NCBI RefSeq assembly: GCF_010685995.1
Contig: NZ_JAAGWK010000010.1
Coordinates: 355,717 to 419,716 of the forward strand
Direction of reading: 5' to 3'
DNA: 64,000 bases
From: Goekera deserti
GTDB taxonomy: Bacteria; Actinomycetota; Actinomycetes; Mycobacteriales; Geodermatophilaceae
Within the stretch, counting starts at the first letter, position 1. Each line of letters opens with the position of its first letter. The position numbers and the translations under genes were made by a program. The notes below the pieces were generated by a model, which saw only the letters and a list, made by a program, of their open reading frames with translations, had not been told where the DNA came from and ran no database searches. Below are positions 1-9,869 of the stretch, piece by piece.

Positions 1-115
1 ACGTGCGGTGCAGCCGCTGCGCGCCCTCGCTGACGATGAGCTCGAAGGCCTCCTGCACCTCGTCCTCGGCCGGGGCGTCGGTGCTGCCCAGCTCCACCCG
101 CGCCTGGTCGACCAC
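1..115 (-). CDS. Formate/nitrite transporter family protein, N-terminus only (partial)
   Basis: Only the first 38 codons are in the window. The reading frame starts at a GTG preceded at good distance by GAGGAGG. The visible residues are acidic at first, then contain EVQEAFELIVSEGAQRLHR, which resembles the cytoplasmic N-terminus just before the first membrane helix of FocA/NirC-like channels. Members of that family move small monovalent anions across the cytoplasmic membrane. No membrane segment is visible, so the family call rests on this short motif and is tentative. It lies downstream of two redox genes on the same strand, 97 bases away. Confidence 0.4.
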   Translation of the reverse strand, partial: MVDQARVELGSTDAPAEDEVQEAFELIVSEGAQRLHRT

Positions 116-212
116 GGTGCCTCCTCGGTCGCAGAGCAGGTCCGTGGCTCGACGCCTGCCCGGCGGCACTACCCGGCGCGCCCGCCCGGAACCGGGCCGG
201 CGGGCACCGTCG

Positions 213-914
213 TCAGCCGCTCGGCCCGAACTGCTCCACCCGCACCGCCGAGGCCGGCATGCCCAGGTCGTCGGTGAGCAGCCGGGTGGCCGCGCCGACG
301 AAGGCGGTGGAACCGCAGACGAACGCCGTCTGGCCCGGCTCCCACAGCGGCACCAGGTCCGCCGCGGTCAGCCGGGACGCCGGGCGGACGCCGGTGGCCT
401 CCCCGGAGAGGGCCAGCACCGCGCCGGCGGACACCAGCTCGTCGGCGTAGGGCAGTCCCGCCCGGGTACGCCCGGCCGCCGCCACCCGCAGCAGGTCCGT
501 GCGGCCGGTGTCGACCGCGTGCCGCACCATCGCCACCAGCGGGACGACGCCGCTGCCCCCGCCGACCAGCAGCGCCGGGGAGACGCCGTCCCAGGCGAAC
601 CAGCCGCCGATCGGGCCGCGCACCTCCAGCTCGTCGCCCGGTTCGACGACGTCGGCGAGGTACCCGGACACCTCGCCGTCGTCCAGCCGCTCGACGAACA
701 GCTCGAGCAGCGGGTCCGAGGGCGCCGAGGCCACCGAGTAGGACCGCTGCGCGGTGTACCCGTCGGGCGCGGTCAGCCGGACGACGTAGTGCTGCCCGGG
801 CAGGTGGTCGACCCGGTCGGCGACGTCCAGACGCAGCTGCACGCCCCGGGCCACCGGACGTCGCACCCCCGCCACGGTCGCCGTCCGCCACCCGCCGCGG
901 CTCGCTCGCGTCAC
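213..914 (-). CDS. Flavin-dependent NAD(P)H oxidoreductase (ferredoxin reductase-like)
   Basis: A 233-residue cytoplasmic reductase. The N-terminal half is a flavin-binding barrel with the RSYSVAS signature that holds FAD. The C-terminal half is a nucleotide-binding domain with LLVGGGSGVVPLVAM and a late AFVCGSTAFVGA segment. No cysteine-rich iron-sulfur domain is present, so it probably passes electrons from NAD(P)H to a separate acceptor. The GTG at 914 is preferred because GGAGGT sits six bases upstream; a GTG at 935 is possible. It follows the molybdopterin oxidoreductase gene by 88 bases on the same strand, and such pairs commonly form a reductase/oxidase module. The acceptor here is inferred. 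Confidence 0.8.
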   Translation of the reverse strand: MTRASRGGWRTATVAGVRRPVARGVQLRLDVADRVDHLPGQHYVVRLTAPDGYTAQRSYSVASAPSDPLLELFVERLDDGEVSGYLADVVEPGDELEVRGPIGGWFAWDGVSPALLVGGGSGVVPLVAMVRHAVDTGRTDLLRVAAAGRTRAGLPYADELVSAGAVLALSGEATGVRPASRLTAADLVPLWEPGQTAFVCGSTAFVGAATRLLTDDLGMPASAVRVEQFGPSG

Positions 915-1001
915 GGGGTCACCTCCGTCCGCCACCCGTCGGCCCCGTCCCGGGGGCCCGCGGCGTGCGCAGCACGTCGTGGGGAGGGACGGGGTCCTCC
1001 T

Positions 1002-1613
1002 TCAGTCACCCTGGTAGCGCTGCTGGAGCCACGGGTCGCCGCGGTCGTGGTAGCCGTTGCGCTCCCAGAACCCCTGCTGGTCGCGCTTCATCAGCGTCAG
1101 CCTGGTGACCCACTTGGCGCTCTTCCAGAAGTACAGGTGCGGCACAAGCAGTCGCACCGGGCCACCGTGCTCCAGCGACAGCGGCCGGCCGTCGAACTCC
1201 CACACCAGCCACGCCTTCCCGCCCCGGACGTCGTCCAGCGGGAGGTTGGTGGTGTAGCCGGTCTTGGCGGTGGCCATGACGAACCGGCCCTCCTCGGTGG
1301 GCCGGGCCACCTCGAGCAGCGAGTCGACGCTGACGCCGGCGAAGTGGGTGTCGAACTTCGACCAGGTCGTCACGCAGTGGATGTCGCCCCGGTACTCGGC
1401 GGCGGGCAGCGCGTGCACCTCGTCCCAGGACCAGGTGGTGGGCGTCTCGACCTGCCCGTCGACGGTGATGCTCCACGTCTCCGGGCTGATCCGGGGGGTC
1501 GGCTCGGCGGTGAGCACCGGCCAGTCGCTGCCGGTGTCGTACTGGCCCGGGGGCAGTCGCGCGTCGCGCGGGGTGCGTGCTCGCCCGAGGAAGCCCCGGG
1601 TCGGTCCAGCCAT
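1002..1613 (-). CDS. Sulfite oxidase-like molybdopterin-dependent oxidoreductase
   Basis: A 203-residue protein of the sulfite oxidase/YedY molybdopterin fold. The central segment GDIHCVTTWSKFD carries the cysteine expected to ligate molybdenum. Later segments with HGGPVRLLVPHLYFWKSAKW also fit the cofactor-binding core. There is no twin-arginine signal, so it is predicted to be cytoplasmic, unlike MsrP/YedY. The start at 1613 (MAGPTRGFLG) has AGGGGA upstream; a longer reading from 1742 adds an arginine-rich stretch unlike a real N-terminus. The adjacent flavin reductase gene probably supplies electrons. The substrate cannot be read from the sequence. Confidence 0.85.
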   Translation of the reverse strand: MAGPTRGFLGRARTPRDARLPPGQYDTGSDWPVLTAEPTPRISPETWSITVDGQVETPTTWSWDEVHALPAAEYRGDIHCVTTWSKFDTHFAGVSVDSLLEVARPTEEGRFVMATAKTGYTTNLPLDDVRGGKAWLVWEFDGRPLSLEHGGPVRLLVPHLYFWKSAKWVTRLTLMKRDQQGFWERNGYHDRGDPWLQQRYQGD

Positions 1614-1764
1614 CGTCGTCGTCCCCTCGCCGTCGTGCCGGTGCGGGTGCATCTTGCCTCGTCGGACGCGGGAACGCCCGTCCCGGGGCGAGCGCCGGGG
1701 CCTGTGACGTGGGAGATTGGTGGTGCACAACGGACCACCCACGGATGAGGACGGCCTTACATGA

Positions 1765-1815
1765 GACGTGTCACGTCACGTTCACATGGGCGTCCGTCTG
1801 TGCACGACGTAGCGT
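1765..1815 (+). promoter_or_regulatory. sdhCAB promoter: 13-bp palindrome and -10 box
   Basis: GACGTGTCACGTC at 1765-1777 is a perfect inverted repeat (6+1+6) about 40 bases upstream of the sdhC start and may be an operator. TAGCGT at 1810-1815 fits an actinobacterial -10 box and lies six bases before the GTG at 1822, so the transcript is predicted to be leaderless. No convincing -35 box is seen. The regulator is unknown. Confidence 0.45.
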
Positions 1816-1821
1816 TGCCCT

Positions 1822-2529
1822 GTGGCGACCGCAACGCAGACAGCCCAGCGCAGGGCAGCGAAGACCGGGCGGGGATCCTCCTCGGTCTTCAAGAAGGCAG
1901 TCATGGCCATCAGCGGCATCCTCATGGTGCTGTTCCTGGTGGCCCACGCGATCGGCAACCTGCACGTCTTCCAGGGTGCCGAGTCGTTCAACGAGTACTC
2001 CGAGTGGCTCCGCGAGTTCGGCGAGCCGGCACTCCCCCACCGGACCCTGCTCACCCTGATCGAGATCGGTCTGCTGGTGTCCGTGGTCGCCCACATGTGG
2101 TCGGCCTTCTCGCTCTGGCGTCAGGCCAAGCGGGCACGCCCGGTCGCCTACGTCACGAAGAAGCGCGTCCAGCAGAGCTACGCCTCGCGCACGCTGCGCT
2201 GGGGCGGGGTGATCATCCTGCTGTTCATCATCTGGCACCTGCTGGACATGACCTTCGGCGCGGTCAACCCCGACGGCACCGACTCGACGCCGTACGACCG
2301 GCTGGTCGCCAGCTTCGAGAACCCGTTCATCACCGCCTTCTACGTGCTGGCGCTGGTCCTGCTCGGCATGCACCTGCGCCACGGCATCTTCAGCGCCGCC
2401 CAGACGCTGGGGCAGACCAACAAGCGACGCGAGCGGCTGCTCAACATCACCGCCACCACCTTCGCGACGGGGCTGATCGCCCTGTACCTGGTGACCCCGG
2501 TCGCCGTCGCCCTTGACTTCGTGAACTGA
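1822..2529 (+). CDS. sdhC: Succinate dehydrogenase cytochrome b subunit
   Basis: Membrane anchor of complex II, 235 residues, with about five hydrophobic helices and histidines such as [16 protein letters not shown] and MHLRHG placed to bind heme b. This single-anchor form (cytochrome b558 type) needs no SdhD, and none is encoded next to it. It passes electrons between the iron-sulfur subunit and the menaquinone pool. The GTG start has no Shine-Dalgarno sequence but has a -10 box six bases upstream. It is the first gene of sdhCAB; sdhA begins 13 bases after its stop. Confidence 0.95.
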   Translation: MATATQTAQRRAAKTGRGSSSVFKKAVMAISGILMVLFLVAHAIGNLHVFQGAESFNEYSEWLREFGEPALPHRTLLTLIEIGLLVSVVAHMWSAFSLWRQAKRARPVAYVTKKRVQQSYASRTLRWGGVIILLFIIWHLLDMTFGAVNPDGTDSTPYDRLVASFENPFITAFYVLALVLLGMHLRHGIFSAAQTLGQTNKRRERLLNITATTFATGLIALYLVTPVAVALDFVN

Positions 2530-2542
2530 CGGGAGCGCAGAC

Positions 2543-4485
<1,943 letters not shown>

Positions 4486-4489
<4 letters not shown>

Positions 4490-5241
4490 ACCTGACCCTG
4501 CGGGTCTGGCGGCAGCCCCACCCCACCGCCAAGGGCAAGATGGTGACCTACAAGGTCAGCGACGTGTCCCCGGACATGTCGTTCCTGGAGATGCTCGACG
4601 TCCTCAACGAGCAGCTGATCCTCTCCGGCGACGACCCGGTCGCCTTCGACCACGACTGCCGTGAGGGCATCTGCGGCAGCTGCGGGCTGATGATCAACGG
4701 CTACGCGCACGGGCCGGAGCAGACCACCACCTGCCAGCTGCACATGCGGTCGTTCAAGGACGGCGACGAGATCGACATCGAGCCGTGGCGCTCGGGCGGG
4801 TTCCCGCTGATCAAGGACCTCGTCGTCGACCGCTCGGCGTTCGACCGGATCATCGCCTCCGGCGGGTTCATCAGCGCACCGACCGGCACCGCGCCCGAGG
4901 CGCACGCCACCCCGGTGCCCAAGAAGGACTCCGACGCCGCCTTCGACGCCGCCACCTGCATCGGCTGTGGCGCCTGCGTGGCCGCGTGCCCGAACGGCTC
5001 GGCCATGCTGTTCACCGCGGCGAAGGTGTCCCACCTCGGCCTGCTGCCCCAGGGCCAGCCCGAGCGGGACGCCCGGGTCATCAAGATGGTCGCGCAGCAG
5101 GACGCCGAGGACTTCGGTGGCTGCAGCAACATCGGCGAGTGCTCCGCGGTGTGCCCCAAGGGCATCTCCATGGAGACCATCTCCCGGCTCAACCACGACC
5201 TGCTCGGCGCCCTGCGCGCCAACGCCGTGCCGGCCAGCTGA
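4486..5241 (+). CDS. sdhB: Succinate dehydrogenase iron-sulfur subunit
   Basis: A 251-residue electron-transfer subunit of complex II. Three cysteine clusters are visible. [10 protein letters not shown] and a later cysteine bind the plant-type [2Fe-2S] centre. [14 protein letters not shown] fits the [4Fe-4S] centre. [15 protein letters not shown] fits the [3Fe-4S] region. The GTG start overlaps the sdhA stop codon. A strong hairpin terminator follows, so sdhCAB forms a complete three-gene operon. Confidence 0.96.
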
Positions 5242-5254
5242 GCTGACCCCTGCC

Positions 5255-5289
5255 GACGGGCGGGCACCCTCCCTGGGTGCCCGCCCGTC
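5255..5289 (+). terminator. Intrinsic terminator of sdhCAB
   Basis: A perfect 15-bp stem with left arm 5255-5269 and right arm 5275-5289 closes a five-base loop (TCCCT). It starts 13 bases after the sdhB stop. As usual in GC-rich actinobacteria there is no U-tract. Confidence 0.8.
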
Positions 5290-5309
5290 GTGCTGTCCGG
5301 GCTGCCACC

Positions 5310-5813
5310 ATGGCCGGCACCCGCGTCGACGCGGCCGACACGCAGGAGGCAGCCGAGGTGTTCTGGAAGCGCTGGGAAACGGCGACCGGCGTGGTCGTCG
5401 CAGTTCCGGCCGGACCCGGGCAGGAGTGGACCGTGGAGGTGCGCACCGCGGCCGGCGAGGTGTTCCGCAGCCGGGTGGCGGCACCCCCGGGCGGCCGCGG
5501 CCTGGTGCCGCCGGTCCTGCACCAGGTGGTGCGGCTCCGGTTCGCCGCTCGGAGCCGAGCCGTGCGCTTCGACGCCGACGACCCTGGGCTGCGCCGGCCC
5601 GCGCCCCCGGCACCCGCGCGCCCGTTGCGACCACCCGCCTCGCGGGCCACGGCCCCGGGGATGCGGACGGACCAGCGGCTGCTGGCCGAGCTGACCGCAC
5701 AGCGCCGGGCGCTGGCCGCACTGTCCCGGGAGCCGTCGGTCCTCGGGCTGGAGCTGCCACCGGAGGTGGTCGGCGCGCTGCGGCCAGCCTGCTGCAGCAG
5801 GTCGCCTCGGTGA
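5310..5813 (+). CDS. Hypothetical protein, possibly frameshifted at its C-terminus
   Basis: A 167-residue protein of no recognised family. The first ~75 residues (from MAGTRVDAADTQEAAEVFW) look like a small beta-rich domain; a proline/alanine-rich linker and a short helical segment with LLAELTAQRRALAAL follow. Codon use has the strong GC third-position bias of real genes in this genome. Around base 5780 the frame turns into PACCSRSPR, whereas the -1 frame gives AASLLQQVASVTGSSLRRR and stops at 5851, a more natural helical ending. A one-base loss near 5780 is therefore possible. No Shine-Dalgarno sequence is obvious. Confidence 0.5.
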   Translation: MAGTRVDAADTQEAAEVFWKRWETATGVVVAVPAGPGQEWTVEVRTAAGEVFRSRVAAPPGGRGLVPPVLHQVVRLRFAARSRAVRFDADDPGLRRPAPPAPARPLRPPASRATAPGMRTDQRLLAELTAQRRALAALSREPSVLGLELPPEVVGALRPACCSRSPR

Positions 5814-5920
5814 CCGGGAGCAGCCTGCGCCGGCGGTCCGGGCAGGCCTGACGCCCCGGACAAGGGGGGCGGGTGTCCACGGCGCCACCGGCGCCCTGCT
5901 GAGCGCGCTACGGTCGGGGG

Positions 5921-6193
5921 ATGTTGCGCTGGGCGAGTGCCGTGGTGCTGGCGGCGGTCGTGTCCGGGTTCGCCGTACTGCTCGTCACCGGTGAGTACCT
6001 GGAAGACGGTCCGGTGGTCACCCGGCTGTCGTGGAACCACGGCGTGCACCTGGGCGACCTGTTCGTGCTGGCCGGCTGGGCGGTGGCGATGCTGGCCGTC
6101 CTGCACCTGCTGCGGCTGACCCGGCCGGCCGACGTGCTGTCGTCCGCCGTGGGCGAGACCGAGCGCGACCGCGCCGCCGTCCCGGGCGGCTGA
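5921..6193 (+). CDS. Small membrane protein of unknown function
   Basis: A 90-residue protein with two hydrophobic segments (about residues 4-24 and 46-66) joined by a polar stretch, and a charged C-terminal tail (ETERDRAAVPGG). No family is recognised. TACGGT at 5909-5914 lies exactly six bases before the ATG, consistent with a leaderless transcript, which supports both the start and the gene. It stands alone, converging on the DUF4407 gene; a weak 6-bp hairpin (6229-6244) lies between them. Confidence 0.65.
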   Translation: MLRWASAVVLAAVVSGFAVLLVTGEYLEDGPVVTRLSWNHGVHLGDLFVLAGWAVAMLAVLHLLRLTRPADVLSSAVGETERDRAAVPGG

Positions 6194-6274
6194 CCCGCTG
6201 CGAGGGCGTGGCCGGCGACGACCCACGACAGCTCGGGAGAGCTGGCAACGCCCGTGGTGGGCCTGGCCGCGGCG

Positions 6275-7462
6275 TCAGCCGCGGGAGGGCAGCCGGCTGC
6301 CCCGGCGGGGACGCAGCTCGCGGGTCTCCGGTTGCCGCCCGCCGAGCCGCGCGGCGGCGGTCGTGCCCTGCTGCTCCCGGGCGACCGCCGCGGCGATCTC
6401 CCGGGAGGCGTCGGCGTCGGTCAGCGCCATGTACACCTCGGCCGCGCGGCGGGCGCGGTGGGCATAGGCGGCGGCCATCGCGGTGTCGGTGCGGTTGAAC
6501 TCGGCCTGCGCGGCGGTCTCCGCGATGACCGCGCGCTTGGCCTTGTCCACCTCCGACGCCGGCCAGAACGCCTTGAGGCCGGCCACCACCAGGTCCAGGA
6601 CGACGAAGAACAGCAGCCACAGCCACACGGTCGGGTCGTCGCCGAGCAGCTGCAGGAAGGCCCGGCTCTCCGCGCTCAGACCGGTGGTGGTCGCGGCGTC
6701 GTGGGCGGCGTCCTGGCGCTGCCCCAGCGCCTGCCGCTGCTCGGCCAGCTGCGCCTGCAGCCCGGGCAGGGCGGTGTCGCGCGCGGCCAGCACGGCGGGC
6801 AGAGCGACGTCGCGGTAGGTCTCCCACTCCCGCCGCAGCGGGTCGGCGACGTCGCCGGGGCCCGCGTAGTTGCCGTTGGCGGCCCGGTTGGTGCCGTTGA
6901 CCGGGATGGCGTCGGCCACCCAGGCCGCCTTCAGCTCGTCGGTGCGCGCGTAGGCGGCGGCCACCTCGGCGTCCAGCCGGGCCACCTCGGCCTCCAGCGC
7001 CGCGATCCGCTCGGTCTCCGGGGCGCTCTGCGCCACCAGCGCCACCTCCCGCGACGCGGCCGCGGCGGCGTCGACGGCGACCAGGTGCCGGATGTCGGCG
7101 GCGTACAGGAAGGTGAGGCTGGAGTGCGCCACGACCATCCCGATGACCACCGACAGCAGACCGCGGACCAGCAGCACGTGCCCGACCCGGTAGCGCAGCG
7201 TGTCCTTCTCGATGGTCATCTGGCTGATCAGCCGGTCGATGCTGAACATGACCCCGCCGAACACGGCGGCCGCGGCGAGCGCGAGCGGCAGCGCCAGGCC
7301 GAGGGTGAACCGGGCCGTGGTGAACATCGCGCCGGCCGACCAGAGCGTCATCAGGCAGATCAGCGCACCGAACGTCGCGTACCGGCGGGTCTCCCGGTGC
7401 TGCTCGGCGGCGTCGACGTCGACCCCTGACGCCCACAGCATCGGGCGGATCCGACCGGCCAT
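6275..7462 (-). CDS. DUF4407 domain membrane protein
   Basis: A 395-residue protein with the DUF4407 layout. The N-terminal part has membrane helices, including GALICLMTLWSAGAMFTT and the family hallmark MFSIDRLI near residue 75, then helices up to about residue 128. A long coiled-coil/periplasmic-like region with ERIAALEAEVARLDAEV follows, then another helix (WLWLLFFVVLDLVVAGL), and a cytoplasmic tail rich in alanine and arginine. The function of the family is unknown. AGGAGGAG upstream of the ATG supports the start. It appears to be transcribed alone. Confidence 0.85.
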   Translation of the reverse strand: MAGRIRPMLWASGVDVDAAEQHRETRRYATFGALICLMTLWSAGAMFTTARFTLGLALPLALAAAAVFGGVMFSIDRLISQMTIEKDTLRYRVGHVLLVRGLLSVVIGMVVAHSSLTFLYAADIRHLVAVDAAAAASREVALVAQSAPETERIAALEAEVARLDAEVAAAYARTDELKAAWVADAIPVNGTNRAANGNYAGPGDVADPLRREWETYRDVALPAVLAARDTALPGLQAQLAEQRQALGQRQDAAHDAATTTGLSAESRAFLQLLGDDPTVWLWLLFFVVLDLVVAGLKAFWPASEVDKAKRAVIAETAAQAEFNRTDTAMAAAYAHRARRAAEVYMALTDADASREIAAAVAREQQGTTAAARLGGRQPETRELRPRRGSRLPSRG

Positions 7463-7563
7463 GCTGATCTCCTCCTGCGGCGACGGGGCACCCGGCGGCG
7501 CAGGGTCCGCTGTCCCTCATCGGCAGTCGCGGGCCCCGCCGGGCACGCCACGACCGGCCGGGA

Positions 7564-8292
7564 TCAGGCGTACCGGGCGACGAAGGCGGCCAGCATGCGG
7601 GCCGGTTCGGTCACCACCGCGGGCGAGAGCCGCTCGACCAGGGTGTCGAGCTCCTCGGGCGGGAAGTAGCCGGCGTGCTGGTAGACCCGCACCCGGGTGA
7701 GGATGCCGGCGACGTCCAGCTCGGGGTGGAACTGGGTGGCGTACACGTTGCGCCGAACCCGGAACATCTGCACCGGGCACGCCGGCGACGACGCCAGCAG
7801 CACCGCCGACGGCGGCAGCACCCGGCAGGCCTCCTTGTGCCCGACGAAGGCGTCGAAGCGCTCGGGCATCCCGGCGAGCACGGGGTCGGCGAGCCCCTCG
7901 GCGGTGAGCGTCACCGGCACCGCCGAGATCGGCTCGCCGAACACCCGGTCGACGACGCCGCCCTGGTGCACGCCCAGCGTGCCGATCCCGTAGCAGGCGC
8001 CGAAGAAGGGCAGGTCCCGGTCGACCACCTCGTCGAGCAGGGTGCGCAGCTCGGCCTCGACCCGGTGCTGCACGGCCGACTTGGTCTGCGGCGGGTCACT
8101 GGAGTTGAACGGCCCACCGCCGAGCAGGACGCCGGAGTAGTCGTCGAGCCGCAGGTCACCCAGCGGCGCGGCCTCCATGCGCACGTGCCGCAGCTGCTCC
8201 GGGGCCAGGCCGGTGGCGCGGAGGAAGGCGGCGTACTCGTCCTGCGCGGCCTCGTCCTCGGCGCGGGAGGCCAGCAGCAGGAAGGGCCTCAC
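7564..8292 (-). CDS. Class I glutamine amidotransferase (GMP synthase-like)
   Basis: A 242-residue stand-alone amidotransferase of the triad type. The nucleophile is Cys100 in FFGACYGIG, and the His-Glu pair is in QFHPELD (about residues 189-191). The oxyanion region GVLLGGGPFNSSDP is present. Such stand-alone domains release ammonia from glutamine or hydrolyse gamma-glutamyl compounds; the acceptor is not identifiable. The GTG start has no Shine-Dalgarno, but TAGCAT lies exactly six bases upstream, implying a leaderless transcript. The gene is separated from the upstream one by 46 bases. Confidence 0.88.
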   Translation of the reverse strand: MRPFLLLASRAEDEAAQDEYAAFLRATGLAPEQLRHVRMEAAPLGDLRLDDYSGVLLGGGPFNSSDPPQTKSAVQHRVEAELRTLLDEVVDRDLPFFGACYGIGTLGVHQGGVVDRVFGEPISAVPVTLTAEGLADPVLAGMPERFDAFVGHKEACRVLPPSAVLLASSPACPVQMFRVRRNVYATQFHPELDVAGILTRVRVYQHAGYFPPEELDTLVERLSPAVVTEPARMLAAFVARYA

Positions 8293-8338
8293 CGGGCGAT
8301 GCTATGCCCCGCCCCCACGCCGCGGGCCGGGTGTTCCG

Positions 8339-9736
8339 TCAGCGAGCGCGGTTGTACCCGAAGAAGCCGCGCTTGCGGATCAGCTCGGAGACCTCGACCG
8401 GGACCATGGACTCCCAGCTCTCGTCCTCGGTGGGGATCCGCTTGAGCACGTCGCGGCTGAGGATCGGCAGGTACTCCGGCTTGTACTCGTCCAGCCCGAC
8501 GAAGCTGCCGCGCCCGGCCAGGTAGTCGTAGAGCGGCTGCAGCTCCGGGGACACCCGGACGGTGTCGACGGTGACCACCTCGCCGTCGTCCAGCATGGGG
8601 TAGACGAACAGTCGCAGCTCGTTCTTGAACAGCCGGCCGAAGCTCTCCAGGATGCCGCCGGGCAGCTGCGCGTGGCTGGCCTCGTCGAACAGGCTGATCA
8701 GGCTGGGCAGGCCCATGACCATGCCGATCCGCCCGTCGGTGCGCCAGGCCAGGTAGGCGGCCAGCCGGTGGTAGGCGGCGAAGTCGGAGATGAGCACGGT
8801 CATCCCGCAGGCGGCGAGCAGGTCGGCCCGGGCGAGGAAGTCGCGGCGGTCGACGTCGCCACCGGCCCGCAGGTTGGCCATGGTCAGCTCGGTCAGCACC
8901 AGGACGTCGCGCCCGGCGACGGCGGGGTCGGCCTCGAACCGCGCCTGCGCCGCCTCCAGCATGTCGATGTTGACCACGGTGGGCGGCCGGAAGCTGCCCC
9001 GCTCGACCAGGATCGCCTTCTTGCGCAGCACCTCGCTGGGCTGGAGCACCTGGCGGTCCGGGGCGAACATCGCGGCCCCGCTGAGCCCGACCTGCACCAG
9101 CTTGAGCGCCATCAGCCGGTTGTCCACGGCGCGGAACTCGATGCCCCGCAGCTCGATCATGTCGATCTCGATCCGCCCGGTGGTCAGCCGGTCCAGCAGG
9201 CTCTCCACCAGGCGCTCGGGCTCGTGGTGGGTGAAGAACGCGGCGTGCAGCAGGTTGACCCCGACGACGCCGAGCGCCTCCTGCTGCAGCGCCGCCTCGT
9301 CGTCGAGCATCCGCACGTGCAGCACGATCTGGCTGGCCTCGTCGCGGGGGTGCGACTGGAACTTCACGCCCATCCAGCCGTGGCACTCGTTGCCGCCGCG
9401 GTAGCTGCGGGCGACGACGGTGTCGGCGAAGGCGAAGAACGCCGTCTCGTCGCCACGCTCGTCGCCGAGGCGGTCGACGTTGAGCTCGTACTCGTGATCG
9501 AGCATGGCCTGCAGCCGGCCCTTGGACACGTACCGGTCGCTCTTGCCGTAGACGGCGTCGCTGACCGACATGTCGTAGGCCGACATCGACTTGGCCACCG
9601 TGCCGGCCGCGCCGCCCGCGCGGAAGAACCAGCGGGCGACCTCCTGACCGGCGCCGATCTCGGCGATCGTGCCGTACCAGCGCGGGTCGAGGTTGATCTG
9701 CAGCGCCTTCTGCAGCGTGTCCGTGCCGGCTTCCAC
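8339..9736 (-). CDS. Conserved protein of unknown function (465 aa)
   Basis: A soluble protein of 465 residues with the conserved opening ALQINLDPRWYGTIAEIGAG followed by EVARWFFRAGGAAGTVAKSM. From memory, close relatives occur in many phyla and are annotated inconsistently (TonB-dependent receptor, nicotinate-nucleotide adenylyltransferase). No beta-barrel, signal peptide or nucleotidyltransferase motif supports those names here. The GTG at 9736 is preceded by AGGGGGAC, which fixes the start; longer readings add arginine-rich residues. It reads as its own transcription unit between the amidotransferase and the SPFH gene. Confidence 0.75.
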   Translation of the reverse strand: MEAGTDTLQKALQINLDPRWYGTIAEIGAGQEVARWFFRAGGAAGTVAKSMSAYDMSVSDAVYGKSDRYVSKGRLQAMLDHEYELNVDRLGDERGDETAFFAFADTVVARSYRGGNECHGWMGVKFQSHPRDEASQIVLHVRMLDDEAALQQEALGVVGVNLLHAAFFTHHEPERLVESLLDRLTTGRIEIDMIELRGIEFRAVDNRLMALKLVQVGLSGAAMFAPDRQVLQPSEVLRKKAILVERGSFRPPTVVNIDMLEAAQARFEADPAVAGRDVLVLTELTMANLRAGGDVDRRDFLARADLLAACGMTVLISDFAAYHRLAAYLAWRTDGRIGMVMGLPSLISLFDEASHAQLPGGILESFGRLFKNELRLFVYPMLDDGEVVTVDTVRVSPELQPLYDYLAGRGSFVGLDEYKPEYLPILSRDVLKRIPTEDESWESMVPVEVSELIRKRGFFGYNRAR

Positions 9737-9827
9737 AGCTGTCCCCCTGACGGTGCGTGGGCGTCGTCGCTCGGAGCGTAGGTGCCGGGTGTGACGGGCG
9801 CGCGTCCGGCACCCGACGGTCCGGCGA

Positions 9828-9862
9828 CCCCGCGCCGCCGTCGTCCGGACGGCGCCGCGGGG
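9828..9862 (-). terminator. Terminator downstream of the SPFH gene
   Basis: Arms at 9828-9841 and 9849-9862 pair over 14 bases with one mismatch around a seven-base loop. The hairpin lies just past the stop of the SPFH gene on the minus strand. Confidence 0.55.
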
Positions 9863-9869
9863 CACCGGC

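Noticed and set aside
3..1748. Long plus-strand frames over 3-1748, 8177-9781, 12839-14293 and 52458-54344
   Set aside because: They lie antisense to well-supported genes, have arginine/glycine/valine-rich products and no family features; such shadows are normal in very GC-rich DNA.
1769..1786. CRP/GlxR-type site upstream of sdhC
   Set aside because: TGTCA and TCACA are eight rather than six bases apart, and one half-site is imperfect.
8339..9736. TonB-dependent receptor or adenylyltransferase
   Set aside because: No signal peptide, beta-barrel pattern or nucleotidyltransferase motif is visible.
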